NCBI GenBank assembly: GCA_011526585.1
Contig: WYBB01000106.1
Location: forward strand, 1-51,587
DNA: 51,587 nucleotides
From: Deltaproteobacteria bacterium
Lineage (GTDB): Bacteria; Myxococcota_A; UBA9042; PHBI01
Reading direction: 5' to 3'
Shown piece by piece: positions 29,224 to 38,345 of the stretch; position 1 is the first letter of the stretch, and every line of letters starts with the position of its first letter. Under the pieces are notes generated by a model. That model was not told the DNA's origin. It searched no databases and was given only the letters and a program-made list of their open reading frames with translations. Both the position numbers and the translations under genes were made by a program.

Positions 29224-30231
29224 ATGCTGCTTGTCTGGGTCGGGTTCTTCGTCCTGATCATCGTGCTCCTGGCGATCGATCTCGGCGTCATCAACAAGAA
29301 GGCGCATGCGATCAGCATGCGCGAGGCCGTGCGCATGTCGGTCCTCTGGATCTCGATCGGCCTCGCCTTCTCCGGGCTGGTCTACCTGATCTACGAGTTC
29401 CACTGGGGCGGCATCGGCGCCGAGGCCCGCGTCAACGGCCTGCAGGGCACCACCGAGTACATCACCGCCTACCTCATCGAGAAGTCGCTCTCGGTCGACA
29501 ACATCTTCGTCATCGCGATGCTCTTCCGCTACTTCAAAGTGCCGGCGGCCTATCAGCACCGCGTGCTCTACTGGGGCATCCTCGGCGCCATCGTCTTCCG
29601 CGGCATCATGATCGCCGCCGGCGTCGCCCTCGTGCAGAGCTTCGATTGGATCTTCTACGTCTTCGGCGCCATCCTCGTCTTCACCGCCTACAAGATGCTC
29701 TTCGGCGCCGACGACGACATCGACATCGAGCACAGCCGCATCGTGCGGTGGGCTCGCAAGATCCTGCCGATCGCCAACGGCTTCCACGGCGAGCGCTTCA
29801 CCGTCAAGGTCGACGGCAAGCGCCACTTCACCCTGCTCTTCCTCACGCTCATCGTGATCGAGGCGATGGACGTCGTCTTCGCGGTCGACTCGATCCCGGC
29901 GATCTTCGGCTTCACCACCGAGCCGTTCATCGTGATGACCTCCAACATCTTCGCGATCCTGGGCCTCCGTTCACTCTACTTCGTCGTTGCCGGCGCCATG
30001 CAGCAGTTCCACTACCTCAAGATGGCGGTCTCGGTGATCCTGCTCCTGGTCGGCCTCAAGATGATCCTGCACGAGGTCCTGCACGTGCCGCCCGACTACA
30101 AGGTCATGGCCGCGGTCGTCTCGCTCGGCGTGGTCATCGTCATCCTGGCCATCGGCGTCGTCATGTCGATCGCCAAGAACAAGCGCGACGCCCGCCTCGC
30201 CGCTGGCTCGGCCAGGTCCGACGGCGCTTGA
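29224..30231 (+). CDS. TerC/Alx family integral membrane protein
   Basis: The 335-residue protein has seven or more hydrophobic segments and the TerC signatures EKSLSVDNIFVIAMLF, FGADDDIDIEHS and VFAVDSIPAIFGFTT. TerC/Alx proteins export manganese or support metal homeostasis and membrane-protein maturation; the intramembrane Asp residues seen here are the conserved ones. AAGGTG lies four to five bases before the ATG. I looked for the yybP-ykoY manganese riboswitch common upstream of this family and did not find its conserved elements in 29035-29223. Confidence 0.92.
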   Translation: MLLVWVGFFVLIIVLLAIDLGVINKKAHAISMREAVRMSVLWISIGLAFSGLVYLIYEFHWGGIGAEARVNGLQGTTEYITAYLIEKSLSVDNIFVIAMLFRYFKVPAAYQHRVLYWGILGAIVFRGIMIAAGVALVQSFDWIFYVFGAILVFTAYKMLFGADDDIDIEHSRIVRWARKILPIANGFHGERFTVKVDGKRHFTLLFLTLIVIEAMDVVFAVDSIPAIFGFTTEPFIVMTSNIFAILGLRSLYFVVAGAMQQFHYLKMAVSVILLLVGLKMILHEVLHVPPDYKVMAAVVSLGVVIVILAIGVVMSIAKNKRDARLAAGSARSDGA

Positions 30232-30428
30232 AAAAACTGCCGGGGTGCTCTGGCGCGCAATCCGGACTTGTCGTAGACACACCGACGGGCCGGGGCCACC
30301 GGCCAATCACCCCCCAGGTCTCCCGAGTCTTGGACCGCAGTGGAGACCGGTGGGGCGCGCGACGGGGGGACACACCATGTTCTGAACGGCGCGCCCGGCT
30401 CATGAGATCCTGAAGGAGGGACTCGAGA

Positions 30429-30776
30429 ATGAAGACGTTTGCTGTTGTGATGGGTGCGATGTTCGCGATGTCGGCGGGCGCTTGCGGTGGCAAGAAGGAA
30501 GAAGCCGGCGGCGGTGGCGGTGGCGGCGAGGGCGGAGGCGATCTCCCCCCGACCTGCAAGAAGTACATGGACACGATGAAGGCCTGCTTCGAGAAGGCCC
30601 CCGAGGCGGCCCGCAAGGCGGCCGAGGACGCCTTCAACCAGACGACCAAGGCGTGGTCCGACGCGGCCAAGGCCGGCGGGGACGCCGCCGCGGCGCTCGA
30701 GACCGGCTGCAAGTCGGCCTGGGATGCCGCCAAGGGTGGCATGGGCGCCATGTGCCCCGACGTGAAGTGGGAGTGA
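30429..30776 (+). CDS. Small Gly-rich lipoprotein
   Basis: The 115-residue product has a signal peptide and lipobox SAGAC followed by GGKKEEAGGGGGGGEGGG, a flexible spacer. The rest is helical and Ala/Lys-rich with four Cys (TCKKYMDTMKACFEKAP, TGCKSAW, AMCPD), which could form two disulfides. The family is not recognised, but the compact Cys pattern suggests a small helical periplasmic domain. AAGGAGG precedes the ATG by eight to nine bases, a strong initiation site in this genome, so it is probably well expressed. A terminator follows the stop. Confidence 0.78.
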   Translation: MKTFAVVMGAMFAMSAGACGGKKEEAGGGGGGGEGGGDLPPTCKKYMDTMKACFEKAPEAARKAAEDAFNQTTKAWSDAAKAGGDAAAALETGCKSAWDAAKGGMGAMCPDVKWE

Positions 30777-30808
30777 TCCCCGCTACGGTCCAGGACCCAT
30801 AGCAAAGC

Positions 30809-30850
30809 ATCGAGCCCCGCCTCCGCAAGGACGCGGGGCTTCGATCTTTC
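30809..30850. terminator. Stem-loop terminator between convergent genes
   Basis: ATCGAGCCCCGC and GCGGGGCTTCGAT pair with one bulged base around a 12-base loop (CTCCGCAAGGAC), followed by CTTTC. It lies between the lipoprotein (30429) and the ABC-F gene (30874, minus) and could serve both, but the T-rich side faces the plus strand. Confidence 0.72.
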
Positions 30851-30873
30851 TGGCCGCCGGGAGGCGGGCCCGC

Positions 30874-32853
30874 TCAGGCCCGCTCGGCCAGGACCGCCCA
30901 GCGCTCCATCGCCGCTTCGAGCTCACGCTCGCGCGCATCCTTGTCCGCCGTCAGCGCGCGGCCATCGCGCCCGTCGCCCGCCCAGATCGCCGGGTCGGCC
31001 AGCCGGTCGACCAGCGCCTGCACGTCGCTCTCGAGCTCGGCGATCCGCGCCTCGAGCCGGGCGAGCTCCTTCTTCTCCGCGCCGGACAACCCTGCGGCGG
31101 GCCTCGGCTTGTCGATGCGCTGCGCCGCCTGCGCCGCCTTGAGGCGCGCCTTCTCGGCCTCGTTGTGGGCCGTGCGCAGGGCCTCGAGCTCGGGACCGCG
31201 CAGGCGCCGGTAGCTCGTCCAGCCGCCCGGCTGCACGAAGAGGTTCTTCCTCGGCGCACCGCCCGGTACCTCCGGCGGCAGCTCCTCGAAGACGACGAGG
31301 CGCGTCGCCACGCGATCGAGGAACCAGCGATCGTGCGAGACGACGACCACCGTGCCCGAAAAGCCGATGAGCGCCTCCTCGAGCACGGCGAGCGTCGCCA
31401 GATCGAGATCGTTGGTCGGCTCGTCGAGCCCGAGCACGTTGGCCGGCTCGAGGAGGAAGCGCGCCAGCGCCAGGCGATTGCGCTCGCCGCCCGACAGCGC
31501 CGAGACGTTCATCGGCAGGTGCCGCGAAGAAAAGGCGAAGCGCGCCAGGTACGCCGCGACGTGCGTCGGCTTGCCACCGGGGTAGACCGTGTCGTTGCCG
31601 TCCGGCGCGATCGTCTCCTGGATCGTCCGGTTCGGATCGAGCGCCGCGCGATGCTGATCGAAGATCGCCATGCGCGTCTCGGTTCCGACGACACGCCGCC
31701 CCTCCCAGAGCGCGAGCTCACCGGCCAGCGCCTTCAAGAGCGAGGTCTTGCCCGAGCCGTTGTGCCCGATCACGCCGAGGCGCTCACCGCGCACGAGCGC
31801 CAGATCGAGGCCGGTGACGACCGGGGTCCCGCCCGGCGCCCCATAGCCGAAGGTCGCCTGCTCGAGCGCCACCACCGTCTTCGTGAGCCGCGGCGCACCT
31901 TGAGCGAAGTCGAAGCTCGCGCGCGTGTCCTGGCTCTTGAGGTCGCGCACCTCGCTGGCGAGCGCGGCGACGCGCTGCAGGCGCGCCTGCGACTTGGTCG
32001 TCCTGGCCGGCGGGCTCCGCCGCGCCCACTCGAGCTCGCCCTTGAGCTGCTGCGCGCGCGCCTGCCCGAGCGCCTCGCGCTGCTCCTCCTCGAGCGCCCG
32101 CGCCGCGAGGTAGTCCTCGTAGCGCCCGGGGTAGACCGCCAGCGGCCCACGCGCCGCGTCGGGCCCGCTCATGCGGCGGGGCGATCGCAGCTCGGCGATC
32201 TTGGTCATCGCGCTGTCCAGAAAGGCCCGGTCGTGCGTGACGACGAGGCACGCCGCCGCCGTGTCGCCGATCCAGTCCTCGAGCCACTCGACCGTCTCGA
32301 TGTCGAGGTGGTTGGTCGGCTCGTCGAAGAGCGCGATCTCCGGCGCGCTCAAGACCAGCCGCCCGATCGCCACCCGCTTCATCTGCCCGCCCGAGAGCGT
32401 GCCGATCCGGCGCTCGAGCGCCGGCAGCTCGAGCGCGTCGTGGATCTCGTCGATGCGGTGCGCGTAGTCGAAACCGCCGAGCTCCTCGATGCGCGCGAGG
32501 AAGTGATCGGCGCGCGCGTCCAGCGCCGCGACCGCCGCCTCCCACGCCGCGATCGCCTCGGTCAGCGGTCTCAGCCCCTCCTCGAGCACGTCCTGGATCG
32601 TGCGCGCCGGATCGAGCACGGGCACCTGCTCGAGCACGCCCACGCGCGCGCCCGATCGGATCGCCACTTCACCGCGCAGCGCCCGCTCCTGCCCGAGGAT
32701 GATCTTGAGGAGCGTCGACTTGCCGACGCCGTTATCCCCGATGAGGCCGATCTTGTCGCCCGGCTCGACCGCCAGCGAGAGCCCCTCGAAGAGCACGCGC
32801 TCGCCGTAGGCGAAGGCGAGATCGCTCAGCGTCATGATCGGCACGCCGCTCAT
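30874..32853 (-). CDS. uup: Uup-type ABC-F ATPase
   Basis: The 659-residue protein has two ABC ATPase halves with no membrane segments, as in the translation-associated ABC-F family. Half one has GDNGVGKST, LSGGQMKR and FDEPTNHLD. Half two has GHNGSGKTS, LSGGERNR and LDEPTNDLD. The linker and a C-terminal coiled coil (SGAEKKELARLEARIAELES) match Uup rather than EttA. ABC-F proteins bind the ribosomal E site and relieve stalled or problematic translation. The ATG at 32853 overlaps the stop of the transketolase-like gene by four bases (ATGA), a surprising partner. Confidence 0.92.
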   Translation of the reverse strand: MSGVPIMTLSDLAFAYGERVLFEGLSLAVEPGDKIGLIGDNGVGKSTLLKIILGQERALRGEVAIRSGARVGVLEQVPVLDPARTIQDVLEEGLRPLTEAIAAWEAAVAALDARADHFLARIEELGGFDYAHRIDEIHDALELPALERRIGTLSGGQMKRVAIGRLVLSAPEIALFDEPTNHLDIETVEWLEDWIGDTAAACLVVTHDRAFLDSAMTKIAELRSPRRMSGPDAARGPLAVYPGRYEDYLAARALEEEQREALGQARAQQLKGELEWARRSPPARTTKSQARLQRVAALASEVRDLKSQDTRASFDFAQGAPRLTKTVVALEQATFGYGAPGGTPVVTGLDLALVRGERLGVIGHNGSGKTSLLKALAGELALWEGRRVVGTETRMAIFDQHRAALDPNRTIQETIAPDGNDTVYPGGKPTHVAAYLARFAFSSRHLPMNVSALSGGERNRLALARFLLEPANVLGLDEPTNDLDLATLAVLEEALIGFSGTVVVVSHDRWFLDRVATRLVVFEELPPEVPGGAPRKNLFVQPGGWTSYRRLRGPELEALRTAHNEAEKARLKAAQAAQRIDKPRPAAGLSGAEKKELARLEARIAELESDVQALVDRLADPAIWAGDGRDGRALTADKDARERELEAAMERWAVLAERA

Positions 32854-35363
32854 CGCGCCACCGTCCGCGCTGAACGCGCGCCTGCGCCGCGTGCACGCTC
32901 GCGCCAGGCGAGCTCTTCTCTCGCGACCCGGACGATGTCGTCGACGCCCATGCCGTGGTGGCGATCGATCGCGCGCAGATCGCCGGCCTCGCCGTTTTGC
33001 CGTGGTCCGAGGAAGCGGTGCGAGCTCACGCGCATGAGCGCGGTCGGCAGCCACTCGGCGACCGACGGCACGAAGTCGCCGACCACCACCATCGGCAGGT
33101 TCACCTCACGCTCGGAGAAGAGATCGTGCAGGTGGTAGGAGCGCGTCGGATCCTCCCACGCCTCCGGGTCGTTGCGGTAGGCGTCCCAATCGCGCCACAG
33201 CGCCTCGTAGCTCGTCACGTTGAGGATCCTGCTGCCGATCCCCTCGCGCGCGAGCAGCGCGCCCGCCTCGCGCGCCTCGGCCAGCTTGCGCCCGGTCGCG
33301 ACGAGGATCACCTCGCGCCCGTCGCCGTCGCGCGCGTCTTCGCCGACGAGCCAGTACGCGCCCTTGATCGCGTGCTCGGCGTGGTGCTCGGGCAGGCGCG
33401 CCGGCTGCGCGATCGGCTGGGTCGTCAGCCGCAGGTAGAACGCCTCGCCGTCCTCGTCCCACAGCCGCGCGATCGCGTGCAGGTAGATCGCGTGCAGATC
33501 GGCGGACAACGCCGGCTCGTAGGCGAGGATCCCCGGCAGATCCATCATCATGCGCGGCGTCTGGATCGACTGGTGCGTCGCGGTCTCGCGCGAGAGCCCC
33601 GTGCCCGACGGCACGCCGACGGCGATGAAGCGCGCGTTCGAGTAGACCGCGTAGTCGAGCTGGTTGAACCCGCGCTCTAAGAACTTGTCGTAGACGGTGA
33701 CCACCGGCAGGAGCGGCACCTTGCCCTCGATCACCTTCTTGCGGCGCCCGAAGGCGTAGGCCCACAGCATGGCGTTGCCCTCGGCGATCCCGAAGGCGTG
33801 GAACTGGCCGGTCGCGCTCGGCCGCCAGTCGAACGAGAGCGCGCCCGTCTCGCGCATGAACGCGTACACGTCGGGCAGCGCGCGCGGCGAAAAGACCCCG
33901 CCCTGCTTGATGACCGGCCCGAGGTGCGTCGTCTGGCCGACGTCGGGCGCGCCGAACTGGAGGTACGGGCCGAGCTCGCCGCGCGTCAGCGCGAGGTTCA
34001 GGCTCTGGAAGACCTCGCCGGTCGAGACCACCGTGCGCGCGCGCTGCGGCACGCTCGCAAGCACCGCTCGCACGTCGAGCGGCGCCGGCGCGTACGCGTG
34101 CGCCGCCTCCGGCTCGAAGAGGAGCGCGCGCCGCGCCATCACCAGGGCATGCTCGGCGCTGCCCGCTCGCGGGACCGGGAACGGCTCGCCCGCGGGCAGG
34201 CCGCGATCGATCCCCCAGGCGCGCACCTCGTCGCTCGGCAGGAGCCCGCCGTGGTTCTCGGGGTGAGCGGCGCCGCTGGTCTGATGGCCTTTGACGGTGT
34301 GCGCGACGATGCAGACCGGCCGATCGACCGCGCGCGCGCGCTGATAGGCGTCCGAGAGCGCTTCGAGGTCGTGGCCGCCGAGGTGCGCCAGCGAGCGCGC
34401 GATCCCCGACTCGCGCCGCGCGAGCGCCCGCAGCGCCGCCGCCGCCTCCTCGCACAGCGGCGCGCGCGCCCGGATCGTCGAAAAGAGTGCGGCCAGCGCC
34501 GGGCTCGCCGGCGTCTCACCCGCGAGGAGCGCCGCGAGATCGCCCTCGGACAAGAGGAGCAGCGGGTGGAAGAGCGCGTCGTCCAGGCGTTCGAGCCAGG
34601 CGCGCAGGTGCTCGCCGCCTTCGCGCGCGAAGAGCGCTCGCGCCTCGCTCCCCCAGCGCAGCTCGATCACCTCCCAACCCTGCGCCTCGAACTTCAGGCG
34701 CACCCAGCGCGCGAGCTGACCCGAGTCGTCCATCACGCGATCGAGGCTCTGGCGGTTGAGGTCGACGATCCACACGAGGTTGTCGAGGCGCCAGCGACCG
34801 GCGTCGTAGAGCGACTCGTCGATCTGGCCCTCGGTGAGCTCGCCGTCGCCGACGTGCGCCCAGTAGGTCGCGCTGATCTTCGGTCGCCGCAATCGCCCGG
34901 CCAGCGCGAGGTCGAAGTGCTTCGCCCCGTACGCGTCGTAGATCGTGCAGGCGCAGCCGAGCCCCTCCGACGAGGTCGTGTAGTCGACGAAGCGCGGGTT
35001 CTTGAGCTCGGTCGGGTAGGGCTGCGGCCCCTTGTACTCGCGCAGCTCGCTCATCGCCGCGCGCGGCAGGAGGCCCATCAGGTGCATCAGCGCATAGAGG
35101 ACCGGCGCCGCGTGCGGCTTGACCGCCAGCCGATCGCCCGGGCGCAGCGCGTCGAGATACAGCGCCATCAGGAGGTCGACCGAGGACATCGACGAGGCCT
35201 GGTGCCCGCCGACCTTGGGCTTGACGCCGCGGTTTTCGGGCTTGTGGTTCGCGTGGTCGATCATCGAGAGCGCGCCCTTGGCGACCATGTCGCGCACCGC
35301 GCGCATCACCTCGTGCGCCGCTCCTCCCCGCGCCGCGTGCCCCGCATTTGCGTCGTTCCTCAT
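32850..35363 (-). CDS. Thiamine-diphosphate enzyme, AceE/transketolase-type E1
   Basis: The 837-residue protein resembles the homodimeric pyruvate dehydrogenase E1 (AceE) and transketolases. The ThDP-binding motif runs from GDGELTEGQ to IVDLN about 30 residues on. It is preceded by SSEGLGCACTIYDAYGA, and a metal-side HTVKGHQTSGAAHPENHGG follows. The C-terminal half has THQSIQTPRM, FYLRLTTQP and VILVATGRKLAEA. It is ~50 residues shorter than AceE, and no E2/E3 genes are nearby, so another 2-keto acid or a transketolase reaction is possible. The ATG at 35363 is my choice; an upstream start would add 13 residues. It is coupled to the ABC-F gene. Confidence 0.78.
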   Translation of the reverse strand: MRNDANAGHAARGGAAHEVMRAVRDMVAKGALSMIDHANHKPENRGVKPKVGGHQASSMSSVDLLMALYLDALRPGDRLAVKPHAAPVLYALMHLMGLLPRAAMSELREYKGPQPYPTELKNPRFVDYTTSSEGLGCACTIYDAYGAKHFDLALAGRLRRPKISATYWAHVGDGELTEGQIDESLYDAGRWRLDNLVWIVDLNRQSLDRVMDDSGQLARWVRLKFEAQGWEVIELRWGSEARALFAREGGEHLRAWLERLDDALFHPLLLLSEGDLAALLAGETPASPALAALFSTIRARAPLCEEAAAALRALARRESGIARSLAHLGGHDLEALSDAYQRARAVDRPVCIVAHTVKGHQTSGAAHPENHGGLLPSDEVRAWGIDRGLPAGEPFPVPRAGSAEHALVMARRALLFEPEAAHAYAPAPLDVRAVLASVPQRARTVVSTGEVFQSLNLALTRGELGPYLQFGAPDVGQTTHLGPVIKQGGVFSPRALPDVYAFMRETGALSFDWRPSATGQFHAFGIAEGNAMLWAYAFGRRKKVIEGKVPLLPVVTVYDKFLERGFNQLDYAVYSNARFIAVGVPSGTGLSRETATHQSIQTPRMMMDLPGILAYEPALSADLHAIYLHAIARLWDEDGEAFYLRLTTQPIAQPARLPEHHAEHAIKGAYWLVGEDARDGDGREVILVATGRKLAEAREAGALLAREGIGSRILNVTSYEALWRDWDAYRNDPEAWEDPTRSYHLHDLFSEREVNLPMVVVGDFVPSVAEWLPTALMRVSSHRFLGPRQNGEAGDLRAIDRHHGMGVDDIVRVAREELAWRERARGAGARSARTVAR

Positions 35364-35519
35364 CACGGCGGGCGCCTTATCACGAAGGCCCGCCGTTGGC
35401 ACGGGTCACGGTTTCGCGACGGCGAACCCGCATTTTCGAGTCCCGACCCTTGCGCGCCGGGGTCGTTCCGCGGTTAGAAGCGCGGACCGGCCGTTCGCCC
35501 CGACCGGATGGAGCCCACG

Positions 35520-36293
35520 ATGCGCCGTCTCACGTCAGCGTTCACGATCACCGCCGCCCTGATGGCCTACGCCTGCGACAGCGGCGGCGCCGCGGATCCC
35601 GACCCCGAGCCCGAGCCGGAGGTCGAAGCTCCGACCGACGAGACCCCGACCGACGAGACCCCGACCGACGAGACCCCGACCGACGAGACCCCGACCGTCG
35701 AAGACCCGACGGACGAGACCCCGATCGAGCCGCCGATCGACGAGCCCGAGACCGTCGCCTACCCCGAGGGCCCCTTCGGCCACGGCTACCTCGACATCGT
35801 CGAGGACCTCGAGTTCTTCAACCCCTGGACCGGCGAGCGCCCGCGCCTGTCCGACTTCTACCAGAGCCCCGACACCTCGGTGCTCCTGATCTCCTCCGCC
35901 GCCGGCTGGTGCACCGCCTGCATGTACGAGGCCTGGGACCTCGTCACCGTCTACGAGGACTACAAGGACCGCGGCCTCGAGGTGCTCTACACCCTCTACG
36001 AGGACACCCAGGGCCGCCCGATCTTCCAGGACGACGCCAGCGACGACCGCATCACCGCCGACGTCGCCTTCTACCTCGGCTGGATGGAGAACCTCGGCCG
36101 CCGCATCGGGCTGCCGGTGCGCGTCGCCAACTACCCGGTGCTCGTCGATCCCGACTTCGTGCTCGAGCCCTACTACAACGAAGGCGCGACCCCGCTCACG
36201 CTCATCGTGCGCACCTCCGACATGCGCATCCTCTATCGCCAGGTCGGCTACTCCGCGGGCACCGTAGAGCAGATGATCAAGGGCCACCTCTGA
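35520..36293 (+). CDS. Thioredoxin-fold lipoprotein with pentapeptide linker repeats
   Basis: The 257-residue product has a secretion signal with a possible lipobox (MAYAC, Cys19) and a linker of PTDET repeats (residues ~38-68). It then has a thioredoxin-like domain: strand VLLISSAAGWCTAC puts a WCTAC redox motif at C131 and C134, followed by GLEVLYTLYED, and the cis-Pro-like segment NYPVLVDPDFV. Such exported TlpA/ResA-like proteins reduce or shuffle disulfides. I chose the ATG at 35520, six bases after GGAG, over the ATG at 35508, which would precede the signal by four residues. Confidence 0.8.
   Translation: MRRLTSAFTITAALMAYACDSGGAADPDPEPEPEVEAPTDETPTDETPTDETPTDETPTVEDPTDETPIEPPIDEPETVAYPEGPFGHGYLDIVEDLEFFNPWTGERPRLSDFYQSPDTSVLLISSAAGWCTACMYEAWDLVTVYEDYKDRGLEVLYTLYEDTQGRPIFQDDASDDRITADVAFYLGWMENLGRRIGLPVRVANYPVLVDPDFVLEPYYNEGATPLTLIVRTSDMRILYRQVGYSAGTVEQMIKGHL
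35631..35720 (+). repeat. 15-base tandem repeat in lipoprotein linker
   Basis: Four identical units CCGACCGACGAGACC (35631-35690) are followed by two diverged ones, encoding PTDET pentapeptides. The exact nucleotide identity suggests recent slippage expansion, so copy number may vary between strains. Confidence 0.9.
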
Positions 36294-36327
36294 GGAGCTC
36301 CTTCCCTCGTCGCCGCGGCCCCGGCGC

Positions 36328-36348
36328 ATGTGATACTTTGTATCACAT
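36328..36348. promoter_or_regulatory. Palindromic operator candidate (ATGTGATAC / GTATCACAT)
   Basis: Two 9-base arms, ATGTGATAC and GTATCACAT, flank TTT with perfect complementarity, 62 bases before the RHH gene at 36410. The DNA here is AT-rich against a GC-rich background. Half-sites GTGAT and ATCAC recur at 12984 upstream of the other RHH gene. Confidence 0.6.
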
Positions 36349-36409
36349 TTGCCTGGACACGCGTGACACATGAGCCCATGCTCCACCTCGCCCAGCACGG
36401 AGGTGGCCC

Positions 36410-36829
36410 ATGGAGCAGGACGAGAAGAAGGAACGCGTGATCCACATGCGGGTCGAGCCGTCGCTCGACTCGGAGCTGCGTGAGCGCGCCGGCCGCCTCG
36501 GCGTCTCGGTCTCCAACCTCGTGCGCAACATCCTGCAGCACGCCTTCGGCCTCGCCGAGGACGTGATCAAGGACAGCGCCCAGGTCGCGCGCTCCGCCCG
36601 CGGCGAGCCCGAGGCCGCGGGCCCAGTGTCACAACGTAGCACAGCCCCCGCACGACCCTCACGCCCGCTCGGCTGGCAGCGTTTCACGCTCGCGGTCAAC
36701 GCGCTCTGCGAGCGCTGCAACGCCATCCTGCCCAAGGGCAGCGAGGCCGCCATCACCGTGCTCGACGGGCCGGGCCCGCGCCCGATCATCTGCCTCCCCT
36801 GCGCCGAGGAGCCGACCGATGCAACCTGA
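36410..36829 (+). CDS. RHH regulator with C-terminal zinc-ribbon-like pair
   Basis: The 139-residue protein has an N-terminal ribbon-helix-helix domain (VIHMRVEPSLDSELRERAGR then LGVSVSNLVRNILQHAF), a polar linker, and a C-terminal module with CERC and CLPC pairs. The latter resembles a zinc ribbon that could sense metal or contact a partner. It probably binds the palindrome at 36328 and represses its own operon. GGAGG lies eight bases before the ATG. It overlaps the AarF gene by 11 bases and so is coexpressed with it. The combination of RHH and a terminal ribbon on one chain is uncommon. Confidence 0.78.
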   Translation: MEQDEKKERVIHMRVEPSLDSELRERAGRLGVSVSNLVRNILQHAFGLAEDVIKDSAQVARSARGEPEAAGPVSQRSTAPARPSRPLGWQRFTLAVNALCERCNAILPKGSEAAITVLDGPGPRPIICLPCAEEPTDAT

Positions 36830-38345
36830 CCTCTCCGATCTCACCAGCCTCACGGATCTCATCACGCGCACGCGCCGCGCCGTCACCGACGGTCTGCGCC
36901 TCGCCGGCCATGCGCTCGGCCGCGTCGAGCGCTTCGTCATCGACCTCGGCAATGACTCGCGCGCGGTCGCCCGCGACGCCACCGCCTTGTGGCGCACCGT
37001 CGAGGAGGCCGCCGCCGAGGCCTCAGCGACCTGGCGCGCCACCCCGCGCGTCGCCCGCATCCTGAGCGAGCTGAGCCGGCTCGCCGCCGTCTACCGCCTG
37101 CATCACATCGAGTCCGCCTGGGTCTCCGAGGCGCGCGCCGCCGAGCGCCTCGAAGCGCTGCACGCCCGCGAGGCCGCGCGCATGACCGCGACCCTCGAGA
37201 CGCTCGGCGGCGGTCTGCTCAAGGTGGGCCAGCTCCTGTCGAGCCGGGCCGATCTGCTCCCGGCCGCCTGGATCGCCGAGCTCAAGCGCCTGCAGGACCA
37301 GGTGCCGCCGGCGCCCGAGGCCGAGGTCCAGGCGCTGCTCGCCGAAGAGCTCCAGGCGCTCTGGCCGCGCGAGCCCGCCCCCGACGACGCACAGCCGCTC
37401 TCGCCCTGGCTCGTCGACTTCGATCCGACCCCGCTCGCCGCCGCCTCGATCGCGCAAGTGCACCGCGCGCGCCTGGCCGATCGGCCCGACGCGCTCGTCG
37501 CGCTCAAGGTCCAGCGCCCCGGGATCGCCGAGCTGATCGCGCAGGATCGCAAGGCCCTGGCCCTCATCGCCGAGCTGGTCGCGCCGTGGGTCGAGACCTT
37601 CGCGCTCGGGCCGGTGCTTACCGAGGTCTCGCGCTCGCTCGTGCAAGAGCTCGACTTCACGTACGAATCGGCGATGGCCGAGCGCTTCGCCAAAGCGCTC
37701 TCGCCCGCGCTCGCGACCGTGCCGACGATCCACGCGCGCACCTCTCGCCTCATCGTCATGGACTTCGTCGACGGCGAGCGGCTCGTGCCCTTCCTCGACG
37801 CCAACCCTGGCGCCGAGCGCGAGCGCGTGCTCGAGCGCCTCGCCAGGACGACCGCCGAGGCGATCCTCGTGCGCGGCCTCGTGCATGCCGATCCACACCC
37901 CGGCAACTTCCTCGTGCGAGAGACCGCCGCCGGCCCCGAGCTCGTGCTGCTCGACTTCGGCGCCGCGCTCACGCTGAGCGATCGCGAGCGCCGCGCGACG
38001 GTCGAGCTGCTGGTCGCCCTCTTCGGCAAGAACGAGGCGAAGGTCGCCGAGCTCCTCGCCGAGCTCGGCTTCTCGGCGCCCGATCCCGAGGCGCCCGCGA
38101 AGTTCGCGCTCGGCGTCGCCAGCGCGCTCACGCCGAGCGACCTCCTGTCGATCGATCCGCGCGTCGAGCTCGAGCGTGCGCTCGCGCTCGCCCGCCTCTA
38201 CCCGGGCCTCGTCGTGCCCGCCTCCTTCGTGCACATCGGCCGCGCGCTCGCGGGCCTGGGCGGCCTCTTCATGCACTACCGCCCGACCCTCGACCTCGGC
38301 CGCGTGCTCTTCGACGCGCTCGCGCGAGCGAGCCACGCATCGTAG
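36819..38345 (+). CDS. ABC1/AarF/UbiB-family atypical kinase
   Basis: The 508-residue protein is a UbiB-type kinase-like ATPase, a family tied to ubiquinone and lipid metabolism. The family signatures are present: KVGQLLSSR (KxGQ), LAAASIAQVH (Ala-rich loop), ALKVQRPG, QELDFTYES, HADPHPGNF and LLDFGAAL. An N-terminal ~100-residue helical region precedes the domain, and a hydrophobic C-terminal pair of helices would suit membrane contact. It overlaps the RHH gene by 11 bases, and GAGGAG before the ATG at 36819 supports its own initiation. Its TAG stop (38343-38345) is supplied by the first unit of a tandem repeat. Confidence 0.9.
   Translation: MQPDLSDLTSLTDLITRTRRAVTDGLRLAGHALGRVERFVIDLGNDSRAVARDATALWRTVEEAAAEASATWRATPRVARILSELSRLAAVYRLHHIESAWVSEARAAERLEALHAREAARMTATLETLGGGLLKVGQLLSSRADLLPAAWIAELKRLQDQVPPAPEAEVQALLAEELQALWPREPAPDDAQPLSPWLVDFDPTPLAAASIAQVHRARLADRPDALVALKVQRPGIAELIAQDRKALALIAELVAPWVETFALGPVLTEVSRSLVQELDFTYESAMAERFAKALSPALATVPTIHARTSRLIVMDFVDGERLVPFLDANPGAERERVLERLARTTAEAILVRGLVHADPHPGNFLVRETAAGPELVLLDFGAALTLSDRERRATVELLVALFGKNEAKVAELLAELGFSAPDPEAPAKFALGVASALTPSDLLSIDPRVELERALALARLYPGLVVPASFVHIGRALAGLGGLFMHYRPTLDLGRVLFDALARASHAS

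Noticed and set aside
30288..30304. GGCCGG/CCGGCC hairpin after the TerC gene
   Set aside because: A good stem, but no T-run follows, so a terminator call is not justified.
35386..35402. TGGCACG-type start of a sigma-54 promoter
   Set aside because: The -12 TTGC element is missing at the required spacing.
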